DNA of 64,000 nucleotides, taken from positions 43,210 to 107,209 of the forward strand of contig NZ_PGVB01000011.1 of assembly GCF_002860205.1 (NCBI RefSeq), given 5' to 3'. Both the position numbers and the translations under genes were made by a program. The DNA is from Bacillus sp. T33-2. Its GTDB lineage: Bacteria > Bacillota > Bacilli > Bacillales > Cytobacillaceae. How positions within the stretch are numbered: the stretch's first letter is position 1; each line of letters opens with the position of its first letter. The notes beneath the pieces were generated by a model. That model had not been told where the DNA came from. It did not search any database and worked only from the letters and a program-made list of their open reading frames with translations. Of this stretch, positions 51,228 to 59,314 are shown piece after piece.

Positions 51228-52124
51228 ATGGCTGAACTAGCTAAAAATACAGCAGATATGACTGCGGCAGCACCAGAAGAGCCGGTATCCCCCTGGAAAG
51301 AGGCCTGGCAGGCATTTTGCAGGAACCGGCTGGCCCTCATCGGGTTGGCAATCGTGATCTTTTTTATCATTGTGGCAATTGTTGCTCCTGTTATTGCCCC
51401 GTACACCTTCAGGGAGCAGGACCTTACAAAAAGGCTGCTCGCCCCGTCAAATGATCACTGGTTTGGAACGGACGACTTTGGCCGTGATATTTTCTCCCGA
51501 ATCGTTTATGGAGCCAGGATCTCGTTGTGGGTCGGATTTTTTTCGGTGTTAGGATCGGCTATTGTCGGAACCTTCCTGGGAATCGTTGCCGGATACTATG
51601 GACGGTGGCTCGATACAATCATCTCCCGCTTTTTTGATATAATGCTAGCCTTTCCAAGCATTTTACTGGCAATCGCAGTAGTCGCAATTCTCGGTCCGTC
51701 TTTGCAAAATGCATTGATTGCAATCGCGGTCATCAATATCCCGAACTTCGGGAGGCTTGTCCGTTCGAAGGTTCTCAGTGTAAAGCAAGAGGAATATATC
51801 ATGGCGGCCCGCGCTGTCGGAATGAAAGACTCACGCATACTATTCCGCCATATTATGCCGAACAGCATCACACCCATCATCGTCCAGGCGACACTTGCAA
51901 TTGCAACGGCAATCATTGAGGCGGCAGCTTTGGGTTTCCTGGGGCTGGGAGCCCAGGCCCCGACACCTGAATGGGGGAAGATGCTGGCAGACTCCAAGAA
52001 CTACCTTGTCCAGGCACCATGGACCCTGTTCTTTCCCGGCCTTGCAATCATGCTCACCGTGTTGGGTTTCAACCTGATGGGAGATGGACTCCGGGATGTC
52101 CTTGATCCAAAAATGAAGCAATAA
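51228..52124 (+). CDS. Peptide ABC transporter permease (OppC/DppC type)
   Basis: This 298-residue permease has six helices, an N-terminal cytoplasmic extension (SPWKEAWQAFCRNRLALIGL), the HWFGTDDFGRDIFSRIVYGA block and the EAA loop MAARAVGMKDSRILFRHIMP. It pairs with the OppB-type permease. TAGGAGGG precedes the ATG. A terminator follows and ends the five-gene operon. Confidence 0.93.
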   Translation: MAELAKNTADMTAAAPEEPVSPWKEAWQAFCRNRLALIGLAIVIFFIIVAIVAPVIAPYTFREQDLTKRLLAPSNDHWFGTDDFGRDIFSRIVYGARISLWVGFFSVLGSAIVGTFLGIVAGYYGRWLDTIISRFFDIMLAFPSILLAIAVVAILGPSLQNALIAIAVINIPNFGRLVRSKVLSVKQEEYIMAARAVGMKDSRILFRHIMPNSITPIIVQATLAIATAIIEAAALGFLGLGAQAPTPEWGKMLADSKNYLVQAPWTLFFPGLAIMLTVLGFNLMGDGLRDVLDPKMKQ

Positions 52125-52126
52125 AT

Positions 52127-52156
52127 GGGGGGCTCTGGCGTGAGTCTCCCTTTTTT
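52127..52156 (+). terminator. Rho-independent terminator of the peptide ABC operon
   Basis: GGGGGGCTC pairs with GAGTCTCCC (two G-T pairs) around TGGCGT, followed by six T. Confidence 0.85.
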
Positions 52157-52254
52157 CTTGGGATATATCCAAAAATTCGCAAATCACTAAAAATATCCCG
52201 CCATTTCAGTTAAAATGGTATTAAAACATACGAACCAAAAGGGGGGATGGTGGA

Positions 52255-54312
52255 GTGATCGAGTTCAGGGACATTGTCACACCGGTCAACTGCAAGGTGA
52301 CTGCTGAGGCGACTCTTCGTGAGGCGGCCGGGCTCATGAAGCTGAAGAAGTGGAATCTCCTTCCGGTCACGGATGAGGCAGGAATGCTCAAGGGGATTTT
52401 CACCAGGAGCGGGCTGTACCGGATGGTAATGGATGAAAAAACGTTAACCACGCCGATCAAGGCATATATAAAGACTGAAGTGAAAGCGATAACAGTCGAT
52501 ACCCCGTATGAAACAATAGAAGAGCTTGTCAGGACAAGCAAGGTAGGTACCGGTGTCGTTTTGGATAATTCCGGCCAAGTGATTGGGCTCCTCACGAAAA
52601 CCGACATGGTCATGGCTCTGCTTCAGTCGTCCAACAGCCTGAAAGAACAGCTCGAAACGATTCTTGAACAATCGAACCTTGGCGTACTCATGACTGATGA
52701 AAATTTGAGAATCATTTATGCTAACAATCGTCTTGCTGAAATATCCGGGCAAAACATAAATGATCTTATCAAACAGAAACTGGATACAGCTTTTCCACAG
52801 CTTGGCCAGATGGTGAAAAACAATAATTCGATAACTCCAATCAACTTTGCGAACCATAAAGCCATCCTTCACCTGACGACCTATAACACAGGCCATATTG
52901 CGCTGTTTCAGGACATTTCCGAGATAGAAAAAATGGCCCAGGAGCTTCAGACAGTAAAAAAATTGAAAAAAACCCTCGAAACGGCGCTTGACCACGCCTA
53001 TGACGGCATACTCATGTCTGATGAATACCGGAGGGTCAAAATGGTGAGTCCGCCTTTATTGCAATTATTCGGACTTGAAAAAGAGGATGTCCTCGACCAG
53101 CAGGTGGATAAGGTTCTGCCGCAGCTGAAGCTTGACAGCGTGTACCGGACTGAAACAGCAGACATCAGCGATTTTAAAGAGATAAACGGGATCAAATATA
53201 TTGTCCACCGGATCCCAATCATTGAAGACGGAAAAGTGATTGGCGCCATCGGAAAGGTGATGTTCCGCCAGCTTAATCAGGTTAATGATTTATTTAAAAA
53301 GCTTCAGCAGGCAGAAAATAAAGCAAGCTTTTACCACAGGCAGCTGCAGAAGTCAGAATCGGCACGCTATAACTGGGATCACATTCTCACTTCTGACCCT
53401 TATATGGAAAAATTGAAAAAAAGTGCGGCCAGGGCCGCTAAGGGCAGATCGACGGTTCTGATCCGCGGTGAAAGCGGTACTGGGAAGGAGCTGTTTGCCC
53501 ATGCCATCCACAACAGCAGCGCAAGAAGCAATGGGAAGTTTGTGGTCGTGAATTGCGCCGCTATCCCTGAAGACCTGCTTGAGTCTGAGTTTTTTGGGTA
53601 CGAGGAAGGGGCCTTTACCGGTGCTAAACAGCGCGGAAAAATCGGCAAATTTGACCTCGCCAACGGCGGCACCCTTTTTCTTGATGAAATAGGGGATATG
53701 TCAGTATCCCTGCAGGCGAAGCTACTGCGGGTTCTGCAGGAGCGGGAATTTTACCGGGTAGGAGGAACTGTCCGGGTGCAAGTGGACGTAAGGATCATTG
53801 CCGCGACGAACCGGGACCTTGAGGAAATGGTCAGGGAAGGAGAATTCCGGGAGGATTTATATTACCGGCTCAATGTGATTTCCCTGAATATCCCGCCGTT
53901 GAGGGATCGAATCAGCGATACCGATTATTTAATCGATCAATTAATGAAAGAGTTAAACACTGTGCTCGGTACAAGCATTACCGGGATCGAAAGCCGGGCC
54001 AGGGATGCCTTGCTAATATATGAATGGCCCGGGAATATCCGCGAACTCCGAAACGTGCTGGAGAGGGCGATGACATTTGCGGAGCATGGCAAAATTCAGG
54101 TGGAAGACCTGCCTGATTACTTGCTAAGCCAGATTTCCTTTGAGGATACGGGGCAGGAACAAAAAGTGAGCGTCTTTGAAAACGCTGAACTGACAGCGAT
54201 AAAGAAAGCCCTCGCCCAAACCCATGGAAATAAAGCCAAAGCCGCCCGGATGCTCGGCATCAGCAGGTCGGGGCTTTATGAAAAAATTAAGAAGTACCAC
54301 ATAACAATTTAA
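52255..54312 (+). CDS. Sigma-54-dependent transcriptional activator with CBS and PAS sensor domains
   Basis: The protein has 685 residues from a GTG behind AAAAGGGGGGATGG. Domains in order are two CBS repeats (about 5-120), two PAS-like domains (about 135-235 and 250-345), an AAA+ domain (about 375-615) and a Fis-type helix-turn-helix (about 655-685). The AAA+ domain has Walker A GESGTGKE (404), the sigma-54 contact loop GAFTGA (about 452) and Walker B GGTLFLDEIGD. It should turn on -24/-12 promoters in response to a small-molecule signal. Two such promoters flank it (45.4 and 59.3 kb) and drive acyl-CoA genes. The ligand is unknown. Confidence 0.93.
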   Translation: MIEFRDIVTPVNCKVTAEATLREAAGLMKLKKWNLLPVTDEAGMLKGIFTRSGLYRMVMDEKTLTTPIKAYIKTEVKAITVDTPYETIEELVRTSKVGTGVVLDNSGQVIGLLTKTDMVMALLQSSNSLKEQLETILEQSNLGVLMTDENLRIIYANNRLAEISGQNINDLIKQKLDTAFPQLGQMVKNNNSITPINFANHKAILHLTTYNTGHIALFQDISEIEKMAQELQTVKKLKKTLETALDHAYDGILMSDEYRRVKMVSPPLLQLFGLEKEDVLDQQVDKVLPQLKLDSVYRTETADISDFKEINGIKYIVHRIPIIEDGKVIGAIGKVMFRQLNQVNDLFKKLQQAENKASFYHRQLQKSESARYNWDHILTSDPYMEKLKKSAARAAKGRSTVLIRGESGTGKELFAHAIHNSSARSNGKFVVVNCAAIPEDLLESEFFGYEEGAFTGAKQRGKIGKFDLANGGTLFLDEIGDMSVSLQAKLLRVLQEREFYRVGGTVRVQVDVRIIAATNRDLEEMVREGEFREDLYYRLNVISLNIPPLRDRISDTDYLIDQLMKELNTVLGTSITGIESRARDALLIYEWPGNIRELRNVLERAMTFAEHGKIQVEDLPDYLLSQISFEDTGQEQKVSVFENAELTAIKKALAQTHGNKAKAARMLGISRSGLYEKIKKYHITI

Positions 54313-54626
54313 TCCACATTTCCTTTATTAATATTGCGTAAAAGTTTAAATGTAAATAAAACTATAGTCGCTCTGGGTTTAGCTTTTGATTTGTTTGTGT
54401 CCTTTGTCCTTTGTTTAGAGACACAAAATTAAGCAATCAAACAAAAAGTTTGAGCCGTCCTGTCAGGATGGCTTTCGTTGTCCTTACCGGGATTAACAGT
54501 ACCTATAGCGGGAAAATCTACCTAGGAATCTTTATGGGTATTTACTCCCGTTTTTCCGTTCTTTCCCTTGATATGTGGTTTTAGTTTGTTAACCTTAGAT
54601 TGAATAATAAAATTGGAGGTCCCGCT
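54313..54626. other. Intergenic region with one terminator-like hairpin
   Basis: No gene is present. AGCCGTCC pairs with GGATGGCT (about 54453-54473, followed by TTCGTTG), probably ending the activator transcript. The rest is AT-rich without recognised motifs. Confidence 0.5.
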
Positions 54627-55154
54627 ATGCATAAGAAAATCGCCTTAGCAAGCTTGGTTGCATTGGGTTTTGCAGCGGCTGTATTGCTGACCAAGACAGA
54701 AGAAAAGGTTTCAGAACCTGAGAAGCGGCAGGAACCTTATGAAATTATCGAACGGGAAATTCCTCAGAGTAAAGCTACCAAACTTGAAGAATATGAAGAA
54801 TCCGAAGAATCTAAAGAAATTGCTGCTGCATATTCCGAATTCGGTTCGTTCGAAGGATACGTAAGCTCCATTCATTCTAATTGGTCGAAAGACAGTGAAT
54901 TGCGTTCAGTGTGGGCTGACGAACAAGAAGCTGAGTTGCATATGGTAACCACAACTTTAAGGTATGCTATTCATTTCAAAAATGAAATTGAATTAGCAGG
55001 ATTGGAAGACCTGTTTGATGAATTGGAAAACATAGGCGTACTCATGTACGCAAAACCCGAAAACTATCAAGAACTTGCCAACAAGTTTGGAGAGACTTTG
55101 AATACTATTCGAATGGAAATGGATAAGGGCGAGGGTCCATATGAGCCTTTCTAG
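54627..55154 (+). CDS. Secreted or membrane-anchored hypothetical protein, 175 residues
   Basis: The start is the ATG at 54627 behind TTGGAGG. A short hydrophobic N-terminal helix (KIALASLVALGFAAAVLL) is followed by a highly charged Glu/Lys-rich linker (about 25-60) and a helical C-terminal domain (SFEGYVSSIHSNWSKDSELR and on). The helix probably acts as a membrane anchor. No family is recognised. The gene borders a decayed region. Confidence 0.7.
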   Translation: MHKKIALASLVALGFAAAVLLTKTEEKVSEPEKRQEPYEIIEREIPQSKATKLEEYEESEESKEIAAAYSEFGSFEGYVSSIHSNWSKDSELRSVWADEQEAELHMVTTTLRYAIHFKNEIELAGLEDLFDELENIGVLMYAKPENYQELANKFGETLNTIRMEMDKGEGPYEPF

Positions 55155-55230
55155 ACCTATCCGCCTGGTAATAAATTAGAATTTCCAAAAAAATATGTAA
55201 TAAAGACACCCCGTAGGGTGCCTTATGTCC

Positions 55231-55662
55231 TTAAACCCAAAGACCGTCAATGGTTACAGTATTGTACATTGTTTTACCGATCTCAAGGTCTGTATCGCAC
55301 CAACCCATACTTCCTGCTGAGCGATAAATGTTAGGACTATCAGGACGATAGTATCCCAAAATTTTTACACGAAACGGAAATTCGGTTCCACCTGTTGAAG
55401 TTCCATCGGTTAAGATATATCTACCTGGTTGAACAGCAGCAATTACGTTCTTGTCAGAAAAGATTCTTGATTGTCTGTGCAGAACTTTGAACTTATATCC
55501 TCTACTAGCAGGCCAAGAATGTGCGTAATTTGAATGATATGCTGGTCTTAAGAATGACTCAGGAGGGTATGGATTAACATAACCTAATTTCCAGCCATTT
55601 GGAGAATAGAACTCAACGGCATATGCATGGGAACCTTCAGCATGAACCCTTGATAACAGAAC
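55231..55662 (-). pseudogene. 5'-truncated gene remnant of unknown family
   Basis: The reverse strand has an open frame of about 143 codons ending at 55231. It reads EGSHAYAVEFYSPNGWKLGY, later FPFRVKILGYYRPDSPNIYR and TMYNTVTIDGLWV. It begins just after an in-frame TGA and has no usable ATG, GTG or TTG at the 5' end. The reading is protein-like throughout (Tyr/Pro-rich beta structure). I take it as a gene that lost its 5' part. The family is not recognised. Confidence 0.6.
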
Positions 55663-55680
55663 AATTCAAGGTTATAAATA

Positions 55681-55908
55681 GTGCCAATTTGGACTCCGAA
55701 CAGAATTTTTAATGCAAAATTCGGTAGTAGTGAAGATGCGATGAGGCAGGCGGCCAGGGATATAATGATATCGGTTCGGCCAGACCTCTATTCAATGAGA
55801 ACAGCTTTACACACAGTGGGAATGGCTGCTCCTGATTATTCCGAGGAAGAAGGAATTGCTATCGCTGACGCATTTACTGACAAAATAATGGAACTTGTTA
55901 GTCATTAA
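55681..55908 (+). CDS. Small hypothetical protein, 75 residues
   Basis: A GTG-initiated frame encodes MPIWTPNRIFNAKFGSSEDA followed by amphipathic helices to KIMELVSH. No strong ribosome site is seen (GTTATAAATA precedes it), so it may itself be a fragment. A good terminator hairpin follows within 20 bp, which supports a transcribed gene ending here. Confidence 0.5.
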   Translation: MPIWTPNRIFNAKFGSSEDAMRQAARDIMISVRPDLYSMRTALHTVGMAAPDYSEEEGIAIADAFTDKIMELVSH

Positions 55909-55922
55909 GTAAATTAACCAAG

Positions 55923-55958
55923 AAGATACCATACTCCCATATGGGAAGTATGGTATTT
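55923..55958. terminator. Rho-independent terminator, probable intron landing site
   Basis: ATACCATACT(T)CCC pairs with GGGAAGTATGGTAT around an ATAT centre, followed by TTTTTG. The group II intron remnant begins directly after the T-run. Confidence 0.85.
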
Positions 55959-56500
55959 TTGTGTGCCAGGCATGTTCATCAACTTGGCGGTGAAAGTCCG
56001 CTATGGACGTTGGGATATGCGAACCATTAGTCGAAGGCAAGGGTGTCCGTGGTTACGCGGAATCTGAAGGAAGCCCTAGGCAAACCCTTGGCCCGCGGTA
56101 CACGAATCACATTTGAGGTTACGCCTTGAGGACGAGTTTGCAAAACAAGACGAAGTCCAAAATATCCCCAGATGGAGGCGTAATAAATGTGGCGGGTATG
56201 TGAGGGGAAAGTGGATGAACTTACCCTGGGAGATCTCTTAATCCCCTAAGACAGGAACCTGCTTAGCGATAAGCAGCTGTATTAAGAGAAGTCAGCAGAA
56301 GTCATAGTATCAATCTCTCGATTGAGAAGGACCGAACGAAAGGAGCTTATGCAAGAACGGATACAGAAACGAATAGGAAGGCAATAGAAAATGCCTATCC
56401 TGAACTAATTGATAGCAATCTTCCCGACGGGTTGCAAATATCCTTTTGCGAAGGAAAAAATTCCATTTTACAACAGAACGAATCGACCAACACATCAGTA
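55959..56500 (+). mobile_element. Group II intron remnant (5' ribozyme part, no intact reverse transcriptase)
   Basis: The segment begins GTGTGCC, the GUGYG-type 5' intron end. It continues with the domain I landmarks GGCGGTGAAAGTCCGC, GAAGGAAGCCCTAGGCAAAC and CGCGGTACACGAATCAC. AAGACGAAGTCC and the pre-ORF block GAAGTCAGCAGAAGTCATAG (about 56285) follow, then an ATG (about 56349) reading MQERIQKRIGRQ before a stop. The reverse transcriptase/maturase and domain V are missing. The rest up to 56500 includes a 38-codon frame (AYPELIDSNLPDGLQISFCE) that may be left from the intron ORF. Its position just after a terminator stem is the habit of class C group II introns. Confidence 0.8.
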
Positions 56501-56509
56501 ATGTAGGGC

Positions 56510-56757
56510 CTAGTTCACTATGTTTGAATCATCCCATGATACTGCGTAAATGATTGCTAGATATAAAAGACACAGTAAGCCAAGAAATGCCAGTAGCAGG
56601 ATTCCAATGCTACGGATTTCGCTCTGCTCTTTGGAGATTTCCAAATAAAAAATATAGATGTCACAAAGCCAAGAAGCATAATTCTGTAGTCATGAAATAA
56701 GCCATAAAACGTAAGAATCTGAGACACTATCGCGAAAATACCAAAATATTTTTTCAT
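56510..56757 (-). pseudogene. Small membrane protein with a frameshift in a homopolymer
   Basis: The reverse strand starts MKKYFGIFAIVSQILTFYGL and has two helices. Near 56640-56650 an A/T homopolymer shifts the frame. The continuing protein is clearly LEISKEQSEIRSIGILLLAF and on to DDSNIVN, ending at 56510, while the unshifted frame ends earlier at 56557. The intact protein would have about 82 residues and three helices. It could be a true pseudogene or a sequencing error in the run. Confidence 0.65.
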
Positions 56758-57073
56758 ACTCCACCCTTCCGTACAAGTGGTAACTATATAATATAATTCT
56801 GGTAAATTACATTCAACACGAAAAGTAATTTTTTTGCATTGTGAGTAATTTAGTACTCGTTTTTATGTTTATCGACGATGAAACTTTTTTAAAACAGAAG
56901 ACAGTTCATTCAAAACCACCTTCTTTTAGGAATGTATGGTTCTGTATTGTTGTAATGAATTTGGAATTAAATGAATGGAACACGAGTTCAACGTGTGTTT
57001 TACTAATTAGAATTAGCAACCATGATTTAACGGTTTCAAGGAAGAATTTTAAAAATATGTTGGGAGTAGTCGA

Positions 57074-57196
57074 ATGGCAAAGGGGAAGTTAGCACATATT
57101 ATTACCGTTTTTTATATTAGTTATAGCCTTCGTTTTACTGTTTTCTTGCTAGGTTTTTTGAATATCATTTTAATTTTCTTAAGACAGGTACGATAG
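57074..57196 (+). CDS. Possible small membrane peptide, 40 residues
   Basis: The ATG lies behind TGGGAG and encodes MAKGKLAHIITVFYISYSLR, then a hydrophobic stretch FTVFLLGFLNIILIFL and a basic end. One or two helices are likely. There is no family match that I know of, and the gene is uncertain in an AT-rich gap. Confidence 0.3.
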   Translation: MAKGKLAHIITVFYISYSLRFTVFLLGFLNIILIFLRQVR

Positions 57197-57496
57197 GCGC
57201 TACTTTCACTATTCGTCTTTTATCTGTTCTCCTGGGTTATTAAAATAAATTGTTTCAATGGTTCGAAGGCTAACACTTTACGCTAAAAAGGATGAAAAAA
57301 AGACCGCGAACAGCGGTCAAAGGTTTTTCTTTAAAGTTTGCTCTAGCGTGTCTTTCGTCTGTCTTAACAAAAACACATAACAATGCAATATAATGGAAAT
57401 AAACGTGTCAACTTATCATCGGTCAATCAGGTGAAAGTCATTACTGATCAAATGCAAACTAAGTAGTTACCTTTGTGGATTTTTTTTCGGCAAATC

Positions 57497-57520
57497 AACC
57501 GTTTGTTTTCGGGATTCGTC
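57497..57520 (+). promoter_or_regulatory. ECF-type promoter upstream of the sigma factor gene
   Basis: AACC at 57497-57500 and CGTC at 57517-57520 are separated by 16 bp, as in extracytoplasmic-function sigma promoters (GAAC/CAACC -35 and CGTC -10). Autoregulation of the sigma gene 38 bp downstream is likely. Confidence 0.5.
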
Positions 57521-57557
57521 TAAGTTTGAAATAGTTTATGACCAGGGGGATTGTGTA

Positions 57558-58066
57558 TTGGATCACGATACAATATCGGAGTTGATGGAGCGTTATGGGA
57601 CCTCCATTCTCCATCTTGCTTATTCGTTTGTCCGGAATCGGCAGACAGCGGAGGATTTGTCCCAGGAGATTTTCATTAAATGCTATGAAAAGCTAGGTAC
57701 GTTTAAGGGGGATTCTGCAATCCAGACCTGGCTGTACAGGGTTGCCGTCAACCACTGCAAAGATTACGTGAAGAGTTGGCATTACCGCAAAGTGTATGTA
57801 AGTGACTATATTTCTACAATGAAAAAGGGCCAGCAAAATGGTGCGGAGAACAATTTTTTTCAAAAGGTTGAAAGAAACGAACTGTTTGATGACATTTTAA
57901 GACTTCCAGTCAAGTACAAAGAAGTCATTGTGCTCGCATATTTCCATGAGCTGACAATGAGCGAAATTAGCATTGTGTGCGGAGTTAATATGAATACAGT
58001 AAAGTCCCGAATCTCATGAGCGAAGAAGCTTTTAAAGGAATCTATAGTGGAAAGGAGTGCTGAAAA
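57558..58066 (+). pseudogene. ECF-type RNA polymerase sigma factor with a premature stop
   Basis: A TTG start behind AGGGGGATT gives a protein with sigma region 2 (LAYSFVRNRQTAEDLSQEIFIKCYE, in part) and region 4 (VIVLAYFHELTMSEISIVCG). It ends NMNTVKSRIS at a TGA (58017-58019). The same frame continues AKKLLKESIVERS, the expected end of region 4, so CGA (Arg) has probably become TGA. The loss of only about ten residues may or may not abolish promoter binding. The broken anti-sigma gene follows. Confidence 0.75.
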
Positions 58067-58857
58067 TGGAAGACCAACTGAGGGCAGACCCGGGTGCTAA
58101 AGGGAGAATTGGCTGACTGGGAATTTACCGTTGAATTGCAGCAAAATGTATTGAGGACGATTGAAAAAAGAAAGAGGACGACCCATTTTAGCAGGATAAT
58201 ACCGCCAACTCTGATCAGCGCCGCATTGATTATCTTGTTTTTTGGCGGATTGTATAAAATGTCATTGTCCCGGAGACAGGCTCCAACGGCACTCCAACCA
58301 CCAACGAACCCCCAGCAACTGACGGTCAAACGACATCTTCACATGATGCTGATGACTCCGTATATGAAAAAAAGGGAGATGAAGAACCCGAAGGCTGCAT
58401 TAAGGAAACTAAAGAGACCATTGTTGAGAATCCCAACGATGGTATTACGACTTCACCTGGAATGACTGCACTCCCTAATTTCACAGGGATCATGATTGAA
58501 TTCAATAAGAAGTTTAAATCGCTATTTGAGCCCGACCTTTATGATTCAAATTGTAAATACAAAGATATGAAAACAAAGCAGGAATTTTATCAACATTTTA
58601 CCGATTTAACAACAATGCAAGCTATTGAACAGTATAGCCAACCTTTCTTAAGGGAAACGCAGGATGGGCTTTACATTGTTTCTCAGCCTGATGTTGGTAT
58701 CTATGACGAAGAGTTACCTCATGATGTCACTAAAATCAATCAACAAAAATACGAGGTCAGACAATATGTTAAAAATGAGGAGTCTCGATTTACTCGATAT
58801 ATTACATTTGAATACATCAATGGCAAGTTACTGATTACAGGATTAGAGATTTATTAA
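58066..58857 (+). pseudogene. Anti-sigma factor gene with two frameshifts
   Basis: The ATG at 58066 (behind AAAGGAGTG) starts MEDQLRAD, but an indel within the next 25 bases moves the protein to another frame. That frame reads LKGELADWEFTVELQQNVLR and one membrane helix (PTLISAALIILFFGGLYKM). A second shift near 58272 leads to an extracytoplasmic part: ETGSNGTPTTNEPPATDG, then ALPNFTGIMIEFNKKFKSLF and on to LITGLEIY, ending at 58857. The two shifts compensate. This is a membrane-bound anti-sigma with an outer sensor domain. As written it is disrupted; sequencing error cannot be excluded. Confidence 0.7.
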
Positions 58858-59168
58858 GGTTTCCACACAACGGCCAACAACTTCTGTACACACTTATGTA
58901 AGTAGTTTTAGTATTTTTGTGGTCTAACCCTAATGTACAGCCAATTTAATTCTCAAAACACTGGTCATCCAATTTTCATCTATTGCCCATTTTTTTGTGT
59001 AGTGTGATGGTATTTTAATTTATTTTGTCAGGGTTAAAATGATAGTGTTAAATTGCCATCATCACCATTTTCTTTACCTGAACCTTGAATCCTAGCAATA
59101 TTCAAACATATGCAAAATTCCTTATAGAAGTGGATGAGGGATTAATAACAATACAACTTATAAAAAGG
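58858..59168. other. Gap without recognised genes
   Basis: Nothing recognisable is seen before the TGTCC-N7-GGACA palindrome. Confidence 0.6.
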
Positions 59169-59185
59169 TGTCCATTTACTGGACA
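59169..59185. promoter_or_regulatory. Palindrome TGTCC-N7-GGACA upstream of the acyl-CoA operon
   Basis: TGTCCATTTACTGGACA has the same arms and spacing as the site at 45356-45372. It is centred about 106 bp upstream of the predicted sigma-54 start. Flanking A and T runs (AAAAAGG / CTTTTTT) also make it look like a terminator, so its role as an activator site is tentative. Confidence 0.45.
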
Positions 59186-59255
59186 TCTTTTTTATAGGTG
59201 TGTTCCTTCTAAATACACAGCGTCGGGAAAAAATCGCAAAACAGTTGTTTGAATA

Positions 59256-59272
59256 TTGGCATAATTATTGCA
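59256..59272 (+). promoter_or_regulatory. Sigma-54 (-24/-12) promoter of the acyl-CoA operon
   Basis: TTGGCATAATTATTGCA has GG and GC exactly 10 bases apart and matches TGGCAY-N5-TTGC. The first gene starts 43 bp downstream. Confidence 0.85.
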
Positions 59273-59314
59273 TTAATAAAAGGGAGCAAAGAAATATTAT
59301 GAGGGGGAGCGGAA

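Larger units (their letters stand above)
56758..57557. other. Long AT-rich intergenic region
   Basis: This 800-bp stretch holds one possible 40-residue membrane peptide (57074-57196), a terminator-like hairpin at 57297-57330 (GACCGC / GCGGTC with a later T-run) and the ECF promoter at 57497-57520. A forward frame at 56841-57092 lacks a ribosome site and family resemblance, and I do not call it. Confidence 0.5.

Noticed and set aside
56841..57092. Forward frame of 83 codons in the AT-rich gap
   Set aside because: No ribosome site, no hydrophobic or domain pattern, and base composition like the surrounding non-coding DNA.
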